Positions 1 through 11,778 of a stretch of 64,000 nucleotides of DNA are shown piece after piece. The stretch is taken from the NCBI GenBank assembly GCA_004123355.1, contig SCHM01000001.1, positions 8,070,193 through 8,134,192 on the forward strand, given 5' to 3'. The translations under genes were made by a program, and so were the position numbers. The notes under the pieces are model-generated. The model did no database searches, was not told the DNA's origin, and was given only the letters and a program-made list of their open reading frames with translations. Every line of letters starts with the position of its first letter. Within the stretch, counting starts at the first letter, position 1. The DNA comes from Amphirosellinia nigrospora (lineage: Eukaryota; Ascomycota; Sordariomycetes; Xylariales; Xylariaceae).

Positions 1-141
1 ATGACCGTTTCGCCACCGTCGCCACGTCCTCTTCTTCTCAATATAAATACTGTATGGCAAGTAAGCTAAGCAGACGAGCGCAGCCAGTGTCCTACCCCTG
101 CGCGATCTTCTCATCTCCATCATTTAAACTACCGACGACCT

Positions 142-2318
142 TCAACTCCGCCTTGGCCTGCCGGCTCGCGCCGGCGGTATCGACGCGCTTGAGGGGCGGT
201 AGATGGGATCCCACATCTGCTCGCGGATCCACTCCTCCAGGTCCGCGTCGTTGTCGGGGATGTGCTCCTCCGTAGCGACGCCCTCTTCGACGGCTGTCTT
301 GATGACCTCGCGGGCGACGCGAACGGAGACGCGCCGCACTTCCTCGACGCCCGGGAGTAGTGGCGCCGTGTCGTCTTTTAGCGCGGGGCTCAGGTCTGCG
401 ACGCCGCGCACCGCGGCCACGAGCATCTTGTCTGTCAGTAGCTTGGCGCGGCAGAGCACGGCGCCGAGCCCGATGCCCGGGAAAACGACGCTATTGTTGC
501 ACTCGGCAACGTCGATGCTGACTTCCTTACCGTCGGCGCCCCATGGGCCCTTGACCGGCTCGAAGGGGCTGCCCGTCGCTACCAGGGCCTTGCCGTCTGT
601 CCAGTTCAGGATGTCTTTCGGCACAGCCTCGTGGAGTCTAGTGGGATTCGAGAGCGGGAAATTACGGGTCGCGGGGTGTTTGCGGCCATTTCCTTGATGA
701 TCTCTTCCGTGAAGGCGCCTGGTTTTGTGGAAGTTCCGATCAGCACGTTTGGGTGCACCTCCTTGATCACGGAGAGGAGGGCGGTCCTTGTCAGACCACT
801 CTGACGAGTCTTTCGCAAATATCTTTTGGCCATCGTCTAGCTTTGAGTCCGTGGTCAGAATACCCGGTCTGTCAATCAGCCTATTACGATGTTAATAACA
901 GAAGAGCAACAGAACCCTCGAGGTTGGCGAGAGAGAGGAATGATGAAACTTACCAGATCTGTTTCGCAGCCTCCTCTTTACTTATTCCCTTCTCAGCGGC
1001 AATTGCATCCCGCACTTGATCTGCAATGCCGACGCCAGCAGTACCGGCCCCAAAAACAACCAGTTTGAGGTCTTTCAGCTTCTGTTGGCTAACATGGAGC
1101 CCAGCCATGATAGCCGCAAGTGTGACGCATCCGGTCCCTTGAACATCGTCGTTGAAGCAGGGGATTTTCGGTCTATAGTGATCGAGGATCCTACGGGCTA
1201 CCGAAAAAAAGTCAATATTGCAAAGCCTCAAGCTACGCTCAGAGGCATGATAGGATTTATATACCGTTTGTCAATCCGAAATCCTCAAAATGGATATAGG
1301 CCTTGGGGAACAGTTTCCGAGCATTCCGGACAAACTCGTCGACGAATTTGTCGTATTTCTCGCCGCGGACTCGCTTCTGCCGAAGCCCGAGATACAGCTC
1401 GTCGTCCAGTAGTTTTTCGTTGTCCGTGCCGCAGTCCAGCACGACAGGAAGAGTGCGGTTTGGATGGACACCGGCGCAGAGAGTTGTCAATACTAGCTTT
1501 GCTACCGATATCAGGATACCCCCAACGCCTTGATCGCCTATGCCGAGGATCTCTTCGCCATCTAGTAGCTATTAGCGGGTCTATTACATCCCCCACGATT
1601 TGCTATTTTATTGGCGTTGGAACAGTTCGCTGTTGCGCACCTGAGACGACAATGTAGTCGATATCCTCTGGGTTTCCCCATTGAGCTAGGTCGTGAGAAA
1701 CTCTGTCTATATTCTCGATGTTCAAGAAGCATCCCTCTGGTCTTCGAAAAAGACGAGAGAAGTTCTGTATAGCATCGCCTTCCGTCGGCGTGTAGACGAC
1801 GCCAAACATTTCCTTGAGGTGATCTTGTAAAAGCTATTAATGATTAGTGATGCGCGTCATAGTGGTACATATTCCTCGTCTCTAAGGCAGAAGTTGGGAC
1901 AAAGACGATCAGTGTAGAGAAATGAAGCAATGCTTACCTTGAAATATAAGACGGCATTTTGCTCCTTTAATGAAGTTAAAAATGTATTCTTGGCGAGATC
2001 GTCGGGCCTCGTCGAGTACTGCTCATAAGCGCGTTTGACCTGCTGTTCGAGAGTCTGGACGCTCTGGGGTAGCAAGCCAGTGAGGTTGAATTCTTCTCTT
2101 TCCTCGGCCGTGTGGGCGGATCCGCGATTAAAGTACGGCGTGTTCAACAACACAGTTCCATTGACAGCGCACTCGATAGGACCCCGCGTGCTTAATGGCA
2201 GGTGGGAGAACTTGGATTCGGACATCTTGAGACGGCAGCTTGAACTTGAGAAAGCTAAGCGGAGGTTACTGGAAGGCTTCAATGACAAGGTCCGCCAAAC
2301 GGGACGGAATCTATGCAT
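142..2318 (-). CDS. MAE1: NAD-dependent malic enzyme, mitochondrial
   Basis: Oxidative decarboxylation of malate to pyruvate. The start at 2318 gives an Arg/Ser-rich presequence (MHRFRPVWRTLSLKPSS), suggesting mitochondrial import. Family landmarks in order: RGPIECAVNGT, VVYTPTEGDA, GEEILGIGDQGVGG, FEDFGLTN, FNDDVQGTG, the Rossmann glycine motif VVFGAGTAGVG, GTSTKPGAFTEE, ECNNSVVFPGIGLG and the terminal EEWIREQMWDP. Five exons fit: 1938-2318, 1641-1833, 1265-1561, 954-1197 and 880 downward; every junction restores the family sequence. Three frame breaks lie in the last exon: near 785 (one base extra or two missing), near 662 (T run one short, between RPVI and FPLSNPTRL) and near 196 (C run one short, after DPIYRP). 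With the last corrected, the tail reads YRPLKRVD and the stop moves to 92-94. The frame as sequenced stops at 142. The identity is firm; NAD rather than NADP preference is inferred from mitochondrial targeting. Confidence 0.93.
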
Positions 2319-2834
2319 GAGGGAAATGAGGGTACACAAGCCGGGGTAAAGAGACAACCATCTATGGTCACGGTCAAGAACGTGGTTAAGTTGACATCAT
2401 ATCACGAGAATGCGACTTCTTGTTTTGAGGTGCTCTAGTTTGCTAAGGTAAAGTAGTACCGAGTAAGATGAATAGTGCAAGCATTGAACCCACACGCAGG
2501 TGGTACTAATTGATGTTTATGTGACGTCGTTGCAGGTTCACGTGCAAAAGAACGACGCTGCGGGGGCAACGTTGTCTATCAAGCTTTCCCCCAAGTCTAC
2601 CTAGGTAGACATCTGGGCCTCTAGATAGATACCTAGGTAACTTCCAAAGGGGCCGGATTCATTACGTAGGCCTTTTTCAGCTTTAACTGATAGCTGACTG
2701 CGCACAACACTATACGACGTATGACGGGCGGGATGTTGAGGCGGTAAGCTTTATTATCGAATGATATATACCTATGCAATGCCCTGCAGCTGATAAGCAC
2801 AACAGGGAGGGGGCCATCAGTAAGAGGAAGAGTG

Positions 2835-2877
<43 letters not shown>

Positions 2878-3961
2878 GTAGGAGCTCTAGGAGCCTCGCT
2901 CATGTGAGAAGGAAGAGACGCAGGAAAGCATCAGATGAGCGTGGACTATGATGGTCCGATATACGTTGGTCTTGCAGCATCTGCCAACGGATGGTACGAA
3001 TACCATCCGTTGCCTCGATGTACCAGGCCTCCTCGAGACCCCAGCACAAGACGCGCCGGGGAATAAAGACCTTCAAAAAGAAGACTCGTAGGGGGTTTAG
3101 AGTGGCCGGTTCAAGGGTGCTGCGGGCGCTACGTAGGTACGATAGATTGGCAAGAGATAACAAACCTGTGTGTCGAGGACGGACTATGAGGCCGCTTTTG
3201 CGATACGTCTTCATGACTATTTCTCGCCTGTATTCCATGTTCATGTTTTTATCTACATGGAGGAAGAAGAGAATTTTAATACAGAAATACCTACAAGAAT
3301 TGTTTTGCTCCACATGTTTCGCCGAGTGGCCTGTGCGTTTCGGGCTAACCCGCTGCAGATTATAGCTCAATCGCAACTCCCGATCGCAATCTTTAATCCC
3401 ACTCCACGATCTATCTATTACATGAGCTTCGCCTAGGATAACGAGCTGCTGCGGCGAGAGAAAACGTGTTGTTTCTTTTGTGCTCATTTCGAGGGCTGCC
3501 CCTCCGATGTTCATATCGCCAATACACTGTACTACTACTAGTTCGAGTAAAGGCATACATGCCTACCTAACAACAAAGAGCAAACATCAATATCCTTCGT
3601 TTGCTACTTCATCAAACCGTACTGTACATATTGTTCACAAGTATGGCCGCTCACCCGTCTCCTAAGAATAAAAATCGCAAGTTACTAGGGAGAGAATCGC
3701 ATTCTTCATTAGGCGTTCAGGAATCTAATTGGCTAGTCAAGGTATCTCTTCTGGCGCCCTAACTAACGAGGGATCTATGTGCGCCCAAGCGAAAGAAACA
3801 ACACCTCGATCTGATTTCCCTGCGTTTCTTGGCCCATCGGGAAGCAATCCAACTCAAATTGTCCTGGAGAAGAAGGTTATTAAATCCACGAGTCGTTTAC
3901 ATGGGCATGCCTTCCATGCCAGGGAGTGCGTCGAGCCCTAGATTGATTATGTTAACGCCTG
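2319..3961. other. Intergenic, shared 5' side of malic enzyme and 3' side of DUF1996 gene
   Basis: No gene is supported here. It holds two copies of a CCTAGG-centred palindrome (2596-2609 and 2630-2639), a GATA microsatellite, and a 218-codon minus-strand ORF (2900-3556) with no recognisable domain and an overlapping plus-strand ORF of 124 codons, which I regard as chance. Confidence 0.6.
2835..2877. repeat. (GATA)n microsatellite
   Basis: About 10.75 uninterrupted copies of GATA, directly visible. It lies about 520 bp upstream of the malic enzyme start. Confidence 0.97.
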
Positions 3962-5240
3962 CTATGCGACAACCACATTAATATAGTAGGGGAACTCACA
4001 TTTGTCGCCAATGTCAATACCGGACTGCTGGCTCTTGGTGCAGGCAATGGCTTGCGCATCTGTCTGTCTCTTGAGCGGCGCACAGCGATCACCTGAGCAT
4101 TTGCCGTCCATGGCTTTCTGGAGGGCATCTCCTTGCCAGCCGAATAGGTAGTCTATATATTAGGTCAGAGTCCATATTTCCATTCATGATAAGAGTTCCT
4201 TGGAGTCGCGGGAGCGGAATATGTCCGTTAAGGCAGTTCAAGTCTCCGAGACATGCCAAAAGAGGAAATAAAAGACTCTAGCAACTTACCTCCGTGAAGC
4301 CCATAACCTGTGTTGTCGCCCATGCTCCAGTACCAGGGGAGTGAGCCATCCTCGGGCCACTCGGCCTTGTTGTTGAACTGGCGCGTGTCGAACATGATCT
4401 CATACATGATCTGGGGGATCTTGACGGGGTGCGTCGAGGGGCACGCGCCGCCGGACTCGAAAGTGCCGGACGCAGGGTACGCGACGTGGCTCTTGTGGTC
4501 GATCGAGTCCAGGTTCACACCGTCCCAGCAGCTGGGGAAGTGGACCGACACACGCCAGCCGCCGCCGCAGGGCTCCTTCGGGAACGCCTGGGTGTCAGAT
4601 CCCGTGCAGGGCGCGCCACCGAAGGGGTTTTGTTGCATGTTGGCTTCGCAGCGGTAGCAAAGCTGCTTCTGCATCGTCGCCTGCTTGCGGTTCAAACTGT
4701 CACCGACAAGCATGCGGAAGCCCTGATTTCTTATTGTTAGCCCATCCATCGCTTCGTACGTGTTACATTACATAGCGTCAACCTACAGGCTTGAATGCCG
4801 TGACCTTGGCGGTAGGCTGGTATCCTCGAATGTAATAGACGGTTACACCCGCCTGGACGCCGAGACCAAGATTGGCGACCTGGGGAACACGCTTGTAGGT
4901 CCCATTGCGAGCTTTGAAGTAAAGGTTGGCCGTCCTGTTGCTGTCAGAATTATGACTAAAAGTTGGAATGAGGGTCAAAATTACCAGTAGTTACTGAAGT
5001 CCTCGCTGTACGTGCAACTGGTACAGGTAGAAACCGTCGGGGGTCGTGGCTCGCTGGGACCATGCTTGCGTTGAACGAGTTTCCGCCAACGACTTGATGC
5101 ATGTGCGCAGATGGGCTGTTGCCAGGCTCGACTAGAGGATCAACCTGATCGATGACGAGCTGTGAGCATCCAAAACGCATCAGCTCTTGTGCTGCAGTGA
5201 GCTGCACCGCCAAGGCGGGCACAAGGGTTTTGAACAACAT
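3962..5240 (-). CDS. Secreted DUF1996-domain protein
   Basis: The start at 5240 gives a signal peptide (MLFKTLVPALAVQLTAAQ) directly followed by the DUF1996 opening ELMRFGCSQLVIDQVDPLV. Other family signatures are HMHQVVGGNSFNASM, NLYFKARNGTYKRVPQ, GFRMLVGDSLNRK, CYRCEANMQQNPFGG, HFPSCWDGVNLDS, DHKSHVAYP and PQIMYEIMFDTRQF, followed by a Cys-containing tail ending INVVVA. Three short introns fit: near 4935-4983 (joining NYW to TANLYF), 4721-4788 (KP to GFRM) and about 4155-4287 (GLHGG to DYLFGWQG). One frame break sits in the G5 run at 5039-5043, where a sixth G would let SHDP continue into the expected TVSTCTSC. DUF1996 proteins are secreted and often wall-associated in fungi; their biochemical role is unknown. 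Confidence 0.9.
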
Positions 5241-7797
5241 TGTCACTGCTGTTGCCTTCGATCAACTGTCAAACGAGTTCTTTCGGTCCTTGACTAGCAG
5301 ATGGGTGAAGCAACCAGGAGAAGTGAAGCGGGTGACGAAAAAAAGTAGCGAAGGAGAGCAGCCGGAAAGACTGTCAGAGAGACTGAGTGGCCGCCCTATA
5401 TCATGTCCTTGGGAGGCGAGGCGCGTCGCCCGGATAAAACCAAACCCATTGCGGATGCGGTCATAGGACTTGGCGGTGATTGGCGAAAAAAGCACGCGGA
5501 CCAACTACCGTGTATTGGCCTCTCGGCGGTTAATATGAGATTCTAAATCCGGAGCGAATCTCGTGGGGTACCGATATTAATATAGCAACCAAAGTCTGCG
5601 ATCTTCACACAATAGGCGGGGCAGGGGGCTCCGGCAGGAGATGAAGGCAGCCCAACATTGTTTCGGCAACCTTCCCCAGCTTCTGATACGTCACTTCGTT
5701 TCGTTCTTTGGTTACATGGACAAGCTGATTGGTTTCCAGTAGACATCACGAGAAGGGCCTTTCATGAGTGTGGAGCGAAACGCTGAAGACGGTGATATGG
5801 CTCACTTAAAGTAACGGTGTTCGCAAGACTAGCCTCTCGGAACATACCCAGAGACGTTGCAAGGACAACACTGACGATATTATTGCCCTATCTAGTCGGT
5901 ATTACTTACGTTGAAGACACCTAGCGCTATCAGGTCGAGCTCGTAAGTATGTATAATATTTATCCCAAATTATCCAAGACCACTTTGTTCTATAGTAGGT
6001 CAAAATTTGTGCCAATACAGTGAAGAGAAATTTGCCGAGAAATAGCAGGGCAGCTGCGAGCAAATATTACGTTGACCAAATCATGTTTGAGCTGGCTCGC
6101 CTCAAGGTCTTTCTTTGTCAATGTCACGCGGCAGTAACGTAAGATGCGATAGAATTGAAGCGTATAGAAATCCATGCGGCCGCAGGTCTTATAAATGCCT
6201 TGTTTTCTGAGACTGGCCATAAACCTCTCAACCGTCGCTTATGTCTCCCGGTACATGGTTGCTGGTAACATCCCTCCCCTGTATATTGATAGAATCATGA
6301 TGCCACCTAGTGATAGGCATAATGATAATTTCACATGTAAGCTGTACGAGTTGTATCCGCCTGAGGCCTTCTCTCCATTACCTTTCATTGTTCGCATTCC
6401 GCGCAATTTGAAAGTCCTACCTCAATGTACTTATATAAACCTTACGCGCCGAGGTTTCCCTTGTAGCTGGCATGACCTCTACTCTGGATTGACAGCTCGC
6501 ACAACATCGCGACCACTTGTTGAAGCCGGGTCACCGATACGAAAGCCTAATGACATAGGTATAGCTAGAGCATAGGTTTCGCTAGTCGTGCTCTGAAATT
6601 TGGTCGATATAGACTGATATCATATGCTACACAGGCAGGCATAGAGTTATTGCTCGGTTCTTTAATAGTGACGTTGTAGCTCATTTAGTTTTTATTTTCG
6701 CGCTCTGACTCGTCTAGGTATTTCTCGAAAACATAGTGGCGGAAGATTTCTGTCCTTTCTTTTACCCCTATTAAAAACACCCAGTCTCCAAAGGGTGGCC
6801 ATAGAATTCTTCTTCGCGACATACTAGGGCCTAGGGTTTTAGACTATTCTTGAGCTTTGTTTATACACGAAGACCACAGACTAGACCAAGACGGCAGGCT
6901 AAAAATCTGTCAAGGTTAACAATGAAGGGTAATGCATACAGCTATGCAGGCCTTGAGAGTTAATATGGTGGGCACGGAAGCATTTGAAGCTGCTGCTGCG
7001 CCACCATAAAGAGTTAAATTAGCTAGCAAACGATACCGAATGAGTGTTTAATACCTATTGCCATTATTGTATAAGAAAGAGTATTAACATTCAAGAAGGG
7101 AGGACTTTCAACTAGGCATGGCAATCACCACGGGAAACTAAAGCATAGCCACAATCATGGATCCTCAAACCCGAGTTTTTCGTACTCGACAGGAGGAACA
7201 TGACAAAACTCACTAGATCACAACGTTACTTAAATTGCAACGAAGGCGGCTATCGAAGCAAATGGGCGTTCTAAGTTGAATGTTTGCGCCGCCTAGCCGC
7301 CGAGCTCGGTTCCCAGTCTCACCGCTGGAATCCGATGATCGTAACGTGACACAACAGTTCTCCAGCAATCTAGTCCTCGGTGGTTCGTCGCACCACATGA
7401 CCCTTCGGCGTTGGTGGCAGAATTTAGTAGAGTGAAACGGAACACATGTGCAGCCTCGTTGGGTTCTATCTCAGATGATTGGACTGGCCGAGAGAAACAC
7501 AAGAATAGTCGCAAAAATGGCGGTGGCAACAAAGCCAACAGAATGGATGTCAGTCATCTCTTGTTCGTATTGTAAACTAGAATCCCCGTTGCTATAAATG
7601 ATTACTTCCCACCTGGTCTCTTATAATACCCGCACCTTCTAAGTACTTACACATCCCTCCTCTTGAGCGGTTTTGTCACAGACCATAACCCCTTTCGCCT
7701 TCCATCCGCACACTAAGTCAAATCCCCTCAAAAAACCAACACAAAGTAACAGCATCAATTCTATTCGACGGAACCACAACAACGAAAATCCTTCAAG
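5241..7797. other. Intergenic, gene-poor
   Basis: I see only short scattered ORFs on both strands without domains, signal peptides or coherent splice sites, and no RNA gene. Confidence 0.55.
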
Positions 7798-7995
7798 ATG
7801 TACTTCACTCAGTATTTCATGCCGGCTACTATTGTATATCCGACGCCAGCCGTTGTCGTTGCACCGCCACCGCCTCCTCCGCCTCCCGTTTTTACTCAAC
7901 CTGTAGCCCCTATGCTACCGTTGGTCCCGGTGTATCCAATGGCGCCGATGATACCAATGGCCCCAAATGGTATCTTGATTAAGAGGTGGCAATAA
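7798..7995 (+). CDS. Possible small proline-rich protein (65 aa)
   Basis: A 65-codon ORF starting MYFTQYFMPATIVYPTP with a run of eight prolines (VVVAPPPPPPPPVF) and a P/M/V-rich second half (VYPMAPMIPMAP). The start context CAAG-ATG fits fungal starts, and about 200 nt upstream there are TATA-like sequences (TATAAAT, TATAATA) followed by pyrimidine-rich sequence. No domain is recognised. Against it: the ORF is short, low in complexity and isolated in a gene-poor stretch. Proline-rich short ORFs also arise by chance from CCN-rich DNA, so expression data would be needed. Confidence 0.35.
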   Translation: MYFTQYFMPATIVYPTPAVVVAPPPPPPPPVFTQPVAPMLPLVPVYPMAPMIPMAPNGILIKRWQ

Positions 7996-9000
7996 AATAT
8001 CTCAATGATATACGAGCATAATGATTATTACGGATCAACGAGTCATAGGGAGTGCTACAGACATCACGATGCGAAGACTTTATTTGATTTTCGAATGTAT
8101 AGGAGTCAGTGTCGTACTTTGTCTATGAGGCGGATTGAAATTACCGGAAGCGAGGTCGGCGTGGCGCCATCGTTGTGTAGGGGTGCATTATCTAGGGTCA
8201 ACCTACTCTCAAAGTCAGTCCATACTGATGGAGCCAATATCTGAGACGGCATCTTGATATTAAGATGAGTAGAACACATCGACATGATTAGATAACGAAC
8301 GGCACCTAGCGATTATATAGCGATTTAATTTTACTTCTACTGCGGGAGAACTTTGCACTTGCAAGTGCAACTTAATCTATAATATTCAACACAGAACCTC
8401 AGCAGAATGTATTTTAATAGCTACATCCCTCATCTCGGAATAACAATGAGCTAGCGCGAATCATTTATATTTACAAGTTCAATTTAACAAGACGTGATTT
8501 GAGCTAGAAGTTCGTCCATTCAAGCTACACTCCAAAAGTTGGTTCACCGAAATCCCGGTTTTCGGGGACAGTTTCCAATACTCCGCTTTTTGTGACCGTA
8601 GCCAAGCTTTGCACACCCCACCGATGTTGCTACGCATAGAATTACGATCACTATGAACCCGGGAGCAGTGTCGGGAGCATGGGTGAGAGGTGCCAAGTTT
8701 ATTGCATCGCGATTTGTGGACTCTTTTGGATCGAGGAGTATGGCGCAAGCGCACGATTGAAAACGTTATTCCGATGCCCTTCGTCTGGCCTGAGTTCGGG
8801 ACAATGGATCCCGAAAGGATGATGACTTAAATGTTGGAGTTGACATTGATCCCGCTTGAGCTCAGGTGAAGCTCTTTATCCGGAGCGATGCGACGAAAAC
8901 ATCTAAATACGTACGGCCCGCTCGCTTTTCCTGCAGCATCACTTGGCCGATTGACCGACCATTTGAAGTGGCCCTCTTCACATGTTCACCAGAATCGAGG
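7996..9000. other. Intergenic, promoter side of the PL26 gene
   Basis: No gene seen. It contains a perfect 18-bp palindrome (TTGCACTTGCAAGTGCAA) at 8353-8370, about 630 bp upstream of the PL26 start. Confidence 0.6.
8353..8370. repeat. Perfect 18-bp palindrome
   Basis: TTGCACTTGCAAGTGCAA equals its own reverse complement over all 18 positions; the flanking bases (T at 8352, C at 8371) do not extend it. It could be a dimeric regulator site or chance. Confidence 0.9.
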
Positions 9001-11778
9001 ATGCATGTTAATGTGTTGAGTTATTTAGCACTCTATTTGACTTGTGTCACTGGCCGAGCCCTTTTGCCGTCAAACGACAATAGCTCGTCAGATGCGGTCG
9101 ATGTAAGGTGGCTCGAAGGCAAGCCGGCCTTAAATCTTGGTGCTACCTTCGGGTTGCCTTGGCCGAAAGGCAAACATCTTGGGGACCAAGTCACTTTCGC
9201 TGCTTTGACCGATAGTGGCGAGGATGTGGCTCTTCAATCATGGGTAACGTCATGCTGGGCCGATGGTTCTATCAAGTGGACAGGTCATGCCATTCCGGGC
9301 TCCGAATCAGTACCCGACGGGTATAAAGTCACGGCCTCCAAGGGGGCTTCCCGAACGATTAAGGGGCGATCTATTGGTGTGGACAATGCACAGGACGAAA
9401 TTACGGTCGATACGGGGAAAATTACAGCTTCGTTTCCGAAATCTGGAAGTGTACTTCTCAGCTCTTTGAGCACATCTAGTGGGAAGGTCGTGGGCGCGAA
9501 CGGCAAACTCGTTTTTACATCACAATCGGGGGTTGTAGAATCTGGGGATAGCCCAGTGAATAAAGACATTGACTACTACCAGTTGGAATCCAGCATCAAT
9601 ACGACAACGGTGGATGAGAATAGTTCAGTCCGAACGCTGGTCACGATTCGCGGCGACCATCGTATAGCCAGCGATAAATCTTCAGCGACGCATAGTCCTT
9701 GGCTCCCGTTTACGCTGCGTTTCTATTTATACGCCGACTCTGACACGATTAAGATAGTACATACCCTTCTTTTCGATGGGGAGGCGGACAAGGATTTCAT
9801 AACCGGAATCGGGCTTCGTTTCGACATCCCGCTAGCTGGCGAGGAGCTATACGATCGTCATGTCAGGATCGCGGGCGTGGGCGATGGCTTTCTAAGCGAA
9901 GCCGTACAAGGGATTACCGGTTTGCGCAGAGATCCGGGTGAAGCGGTTCGTGTCGCTCAATTCGAAGGCGAGAAAACACCAGACGTCGCCACATGGGCTA
10001 CGACAGTCAATTCGAGATTGCAGTGGATTCCGGCTTGGAATGATTATACGCTTACACAGCTATCTCCCGATGGATTTACGTTGAAGAAGCGAACCAAGTC
10101 CGGGCAAAGTTGGGTTAAGATTCCTGGGGGCACGCGGGCTGGTGGATTGGCTTATCTCGGAGGTGCTACAACGGGCGGTTTAACTATTGGACATCGCGAC
10201 TTCTGGAAGCGATATCCAACTAGCATCGATGTCTCGAACGCGGCTACGGACACAGGCCAAATTACGTTATGGCTATACAGCCCAGCCGGTGAACCTATGG
10301 ACCTGCGCCCTTTTCATGATGGCCTGGGAGAGGACACGTATGCTAAACAGCTGGACGCGCTGGAGATCACATATGAGGACTATGAAGGCGGATACAATAC
10401 CCTCATGGCATCGGAAGAACTAACGAGATATTCATTCGGCCATTTGACAGCACGCCATCGTCGGATGAGCTCGCATCGTTAACTAGTTTTATCAATGAAC
10501 CGCCGGTGTTAGTCCCACAACCTGAGTACATCAAGCAAACCGAAGCCATTGGGACTTACTGGGATGTGCCAAATAACAAGACAGCAACACAGGCTGTGCA
10601 GACTATTGAGACGCATTTAGATTTCCTTAACAAATTCTATCAGGGACAAGTGGAACAGAGAAAATGGTACGGCTTCTGGGACTACGGGGACTTCATGCAT
10701 ACATACGATACAGACCGTCACGTTTGGCGCTACGATGTCGGCGGATACGCCTGGGATAACTCAGAGCTATCACCGGATCTGTTCTTCTGGAATTATTTCC
10801 TCCGCACAGGCCGTTCAGACGTTTATCGGTTTGCCGAGGCCCACGTCCGACATACCAGCGAAGTTGACGTCTACCACTTGGGCCCCTATAGTGGGTTTGG
10901 CACTCGCCATGGCGTAAACCATTGGTCAGATAGTGCAAAGCAGATTAGGGTTTCGACGCCAATCTATCGACAGATTTTCTACTATGTATCCGGCGGCGAC
11001 GAACGTATCGGTGAACTACTCCATGACCTCATGGATGCAGACAAAACTTTTCTCACAGTCGATCCACGACGGAAGGTCCGCGATGACAATGGCACTTATG
11101 TCCCAGATCCGACAGCTATCGACCTCGATCTCGGTATTGACTTCTCTGGGCTCGCAGCCATCTGGCTTATCGAGTGGGAACGCCGAGGGTCACGCTGGCA
11201 AGAGGCTAAGTCGAAACTAAACGCCACAATGCACGGCATTGCGTCGTTGAAAAACGGCTTCGTAACAGGCGTGGGACTATATAATATCTACACCGGAGAG
11301 GTCAAGCCACCAGCCACAGATCCGGATAATCAGGGTGACGTTGCGGTATCGCATCTCTCCGCGAGCTTCGGACTTCCTGAGATCATCGCCCAGATCACTC
11401 AATACCTGGGCGATGACTTACCGGAGGCCTTTGACAAGGCGTGGTTAGATTACTGCTATTACTACGCGCGCAGGTGGAGATGAGCAGAAGGCACGGTATG
11501 GGGAGTCGTTTGGAAGTCTGAACCTCCACCAAGGACACTCGCGATTGACAGCCTATGCGGCGAAGAGACTAGGAAATGCGACACTTGCTAAGAGAGCGTG
11601 GAATGAGTTTTTAAACACGGATGGCTTCGCGCCAACGGCGCCTTGGGCGAGTGTGCGATTGAATGGCAGTGAGGTCCTGGCGTCTGTGGACGAGGCGGCA
11701 TGGATTTCGACAAATGATGTTGCGCTGTACGGTTTGGCCGCTATTGAGAACCTGGCGCAAGTGGGAGATGCACTATGA
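9001..11778 (+). CDS. Secreted exo-rhamnogalacturonan lyase-like protein (PL26, PcRGLX/YetA family)
   Basis: The protein matches the family of Penicillium chrysogenum PcRGLX: an N-terminal RIFT-type beta domain (VDVRWLEGKPALNLGATFGLPWPKG), a central beta-sandwich (HSPWLPFTLRFYLYADSDTIK, GIGLRFDIPL, GHRDFWKRYP) and a C-terminal alpha/alpha toroid (QRKWYGFWDYGDFMHTYD, YAWDNSELSPDLFFWNYFLRTGR, GTRHGVNHWSD). These enzymes release unsaturated galacturonosyl-rhamnose from rhamnogalacturonan I, a pectin backbone. I chose the ATG at 9001 over the in-frame one at 8866 because it begins a clean signal peptide (MHVNVLSYLALYLTCVTG). The coding frame breaks twice: near 10402 (a C run one short; the next frame continues GIGRTNEIFIRPFD) and near 11467 (frame resumes with AGGDEQKARYGESFGSLN). 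No intron is seen. Joined length is about 925 residues. Family confident, exact substrate inferred. Confidence 0.88.

Noticed and set aside
142-2318. Pseudogene call for malic enzyme
   Set aside because: All catalytic and cofactor motifs and all splice sites are intact; only single-base run errors interrupt the frame.
2900-3556. 218-codon ORF on the - strand
   Set aside because: No domain, signal peptide or plausible composition; the opposite strand is open as well. Likely chance.
8866-9000. Upstream in-frame ATG for the PL26 protein
   Set aside because: It would place 45 non-signal residues before a clean signal peptide that begins at 9001.
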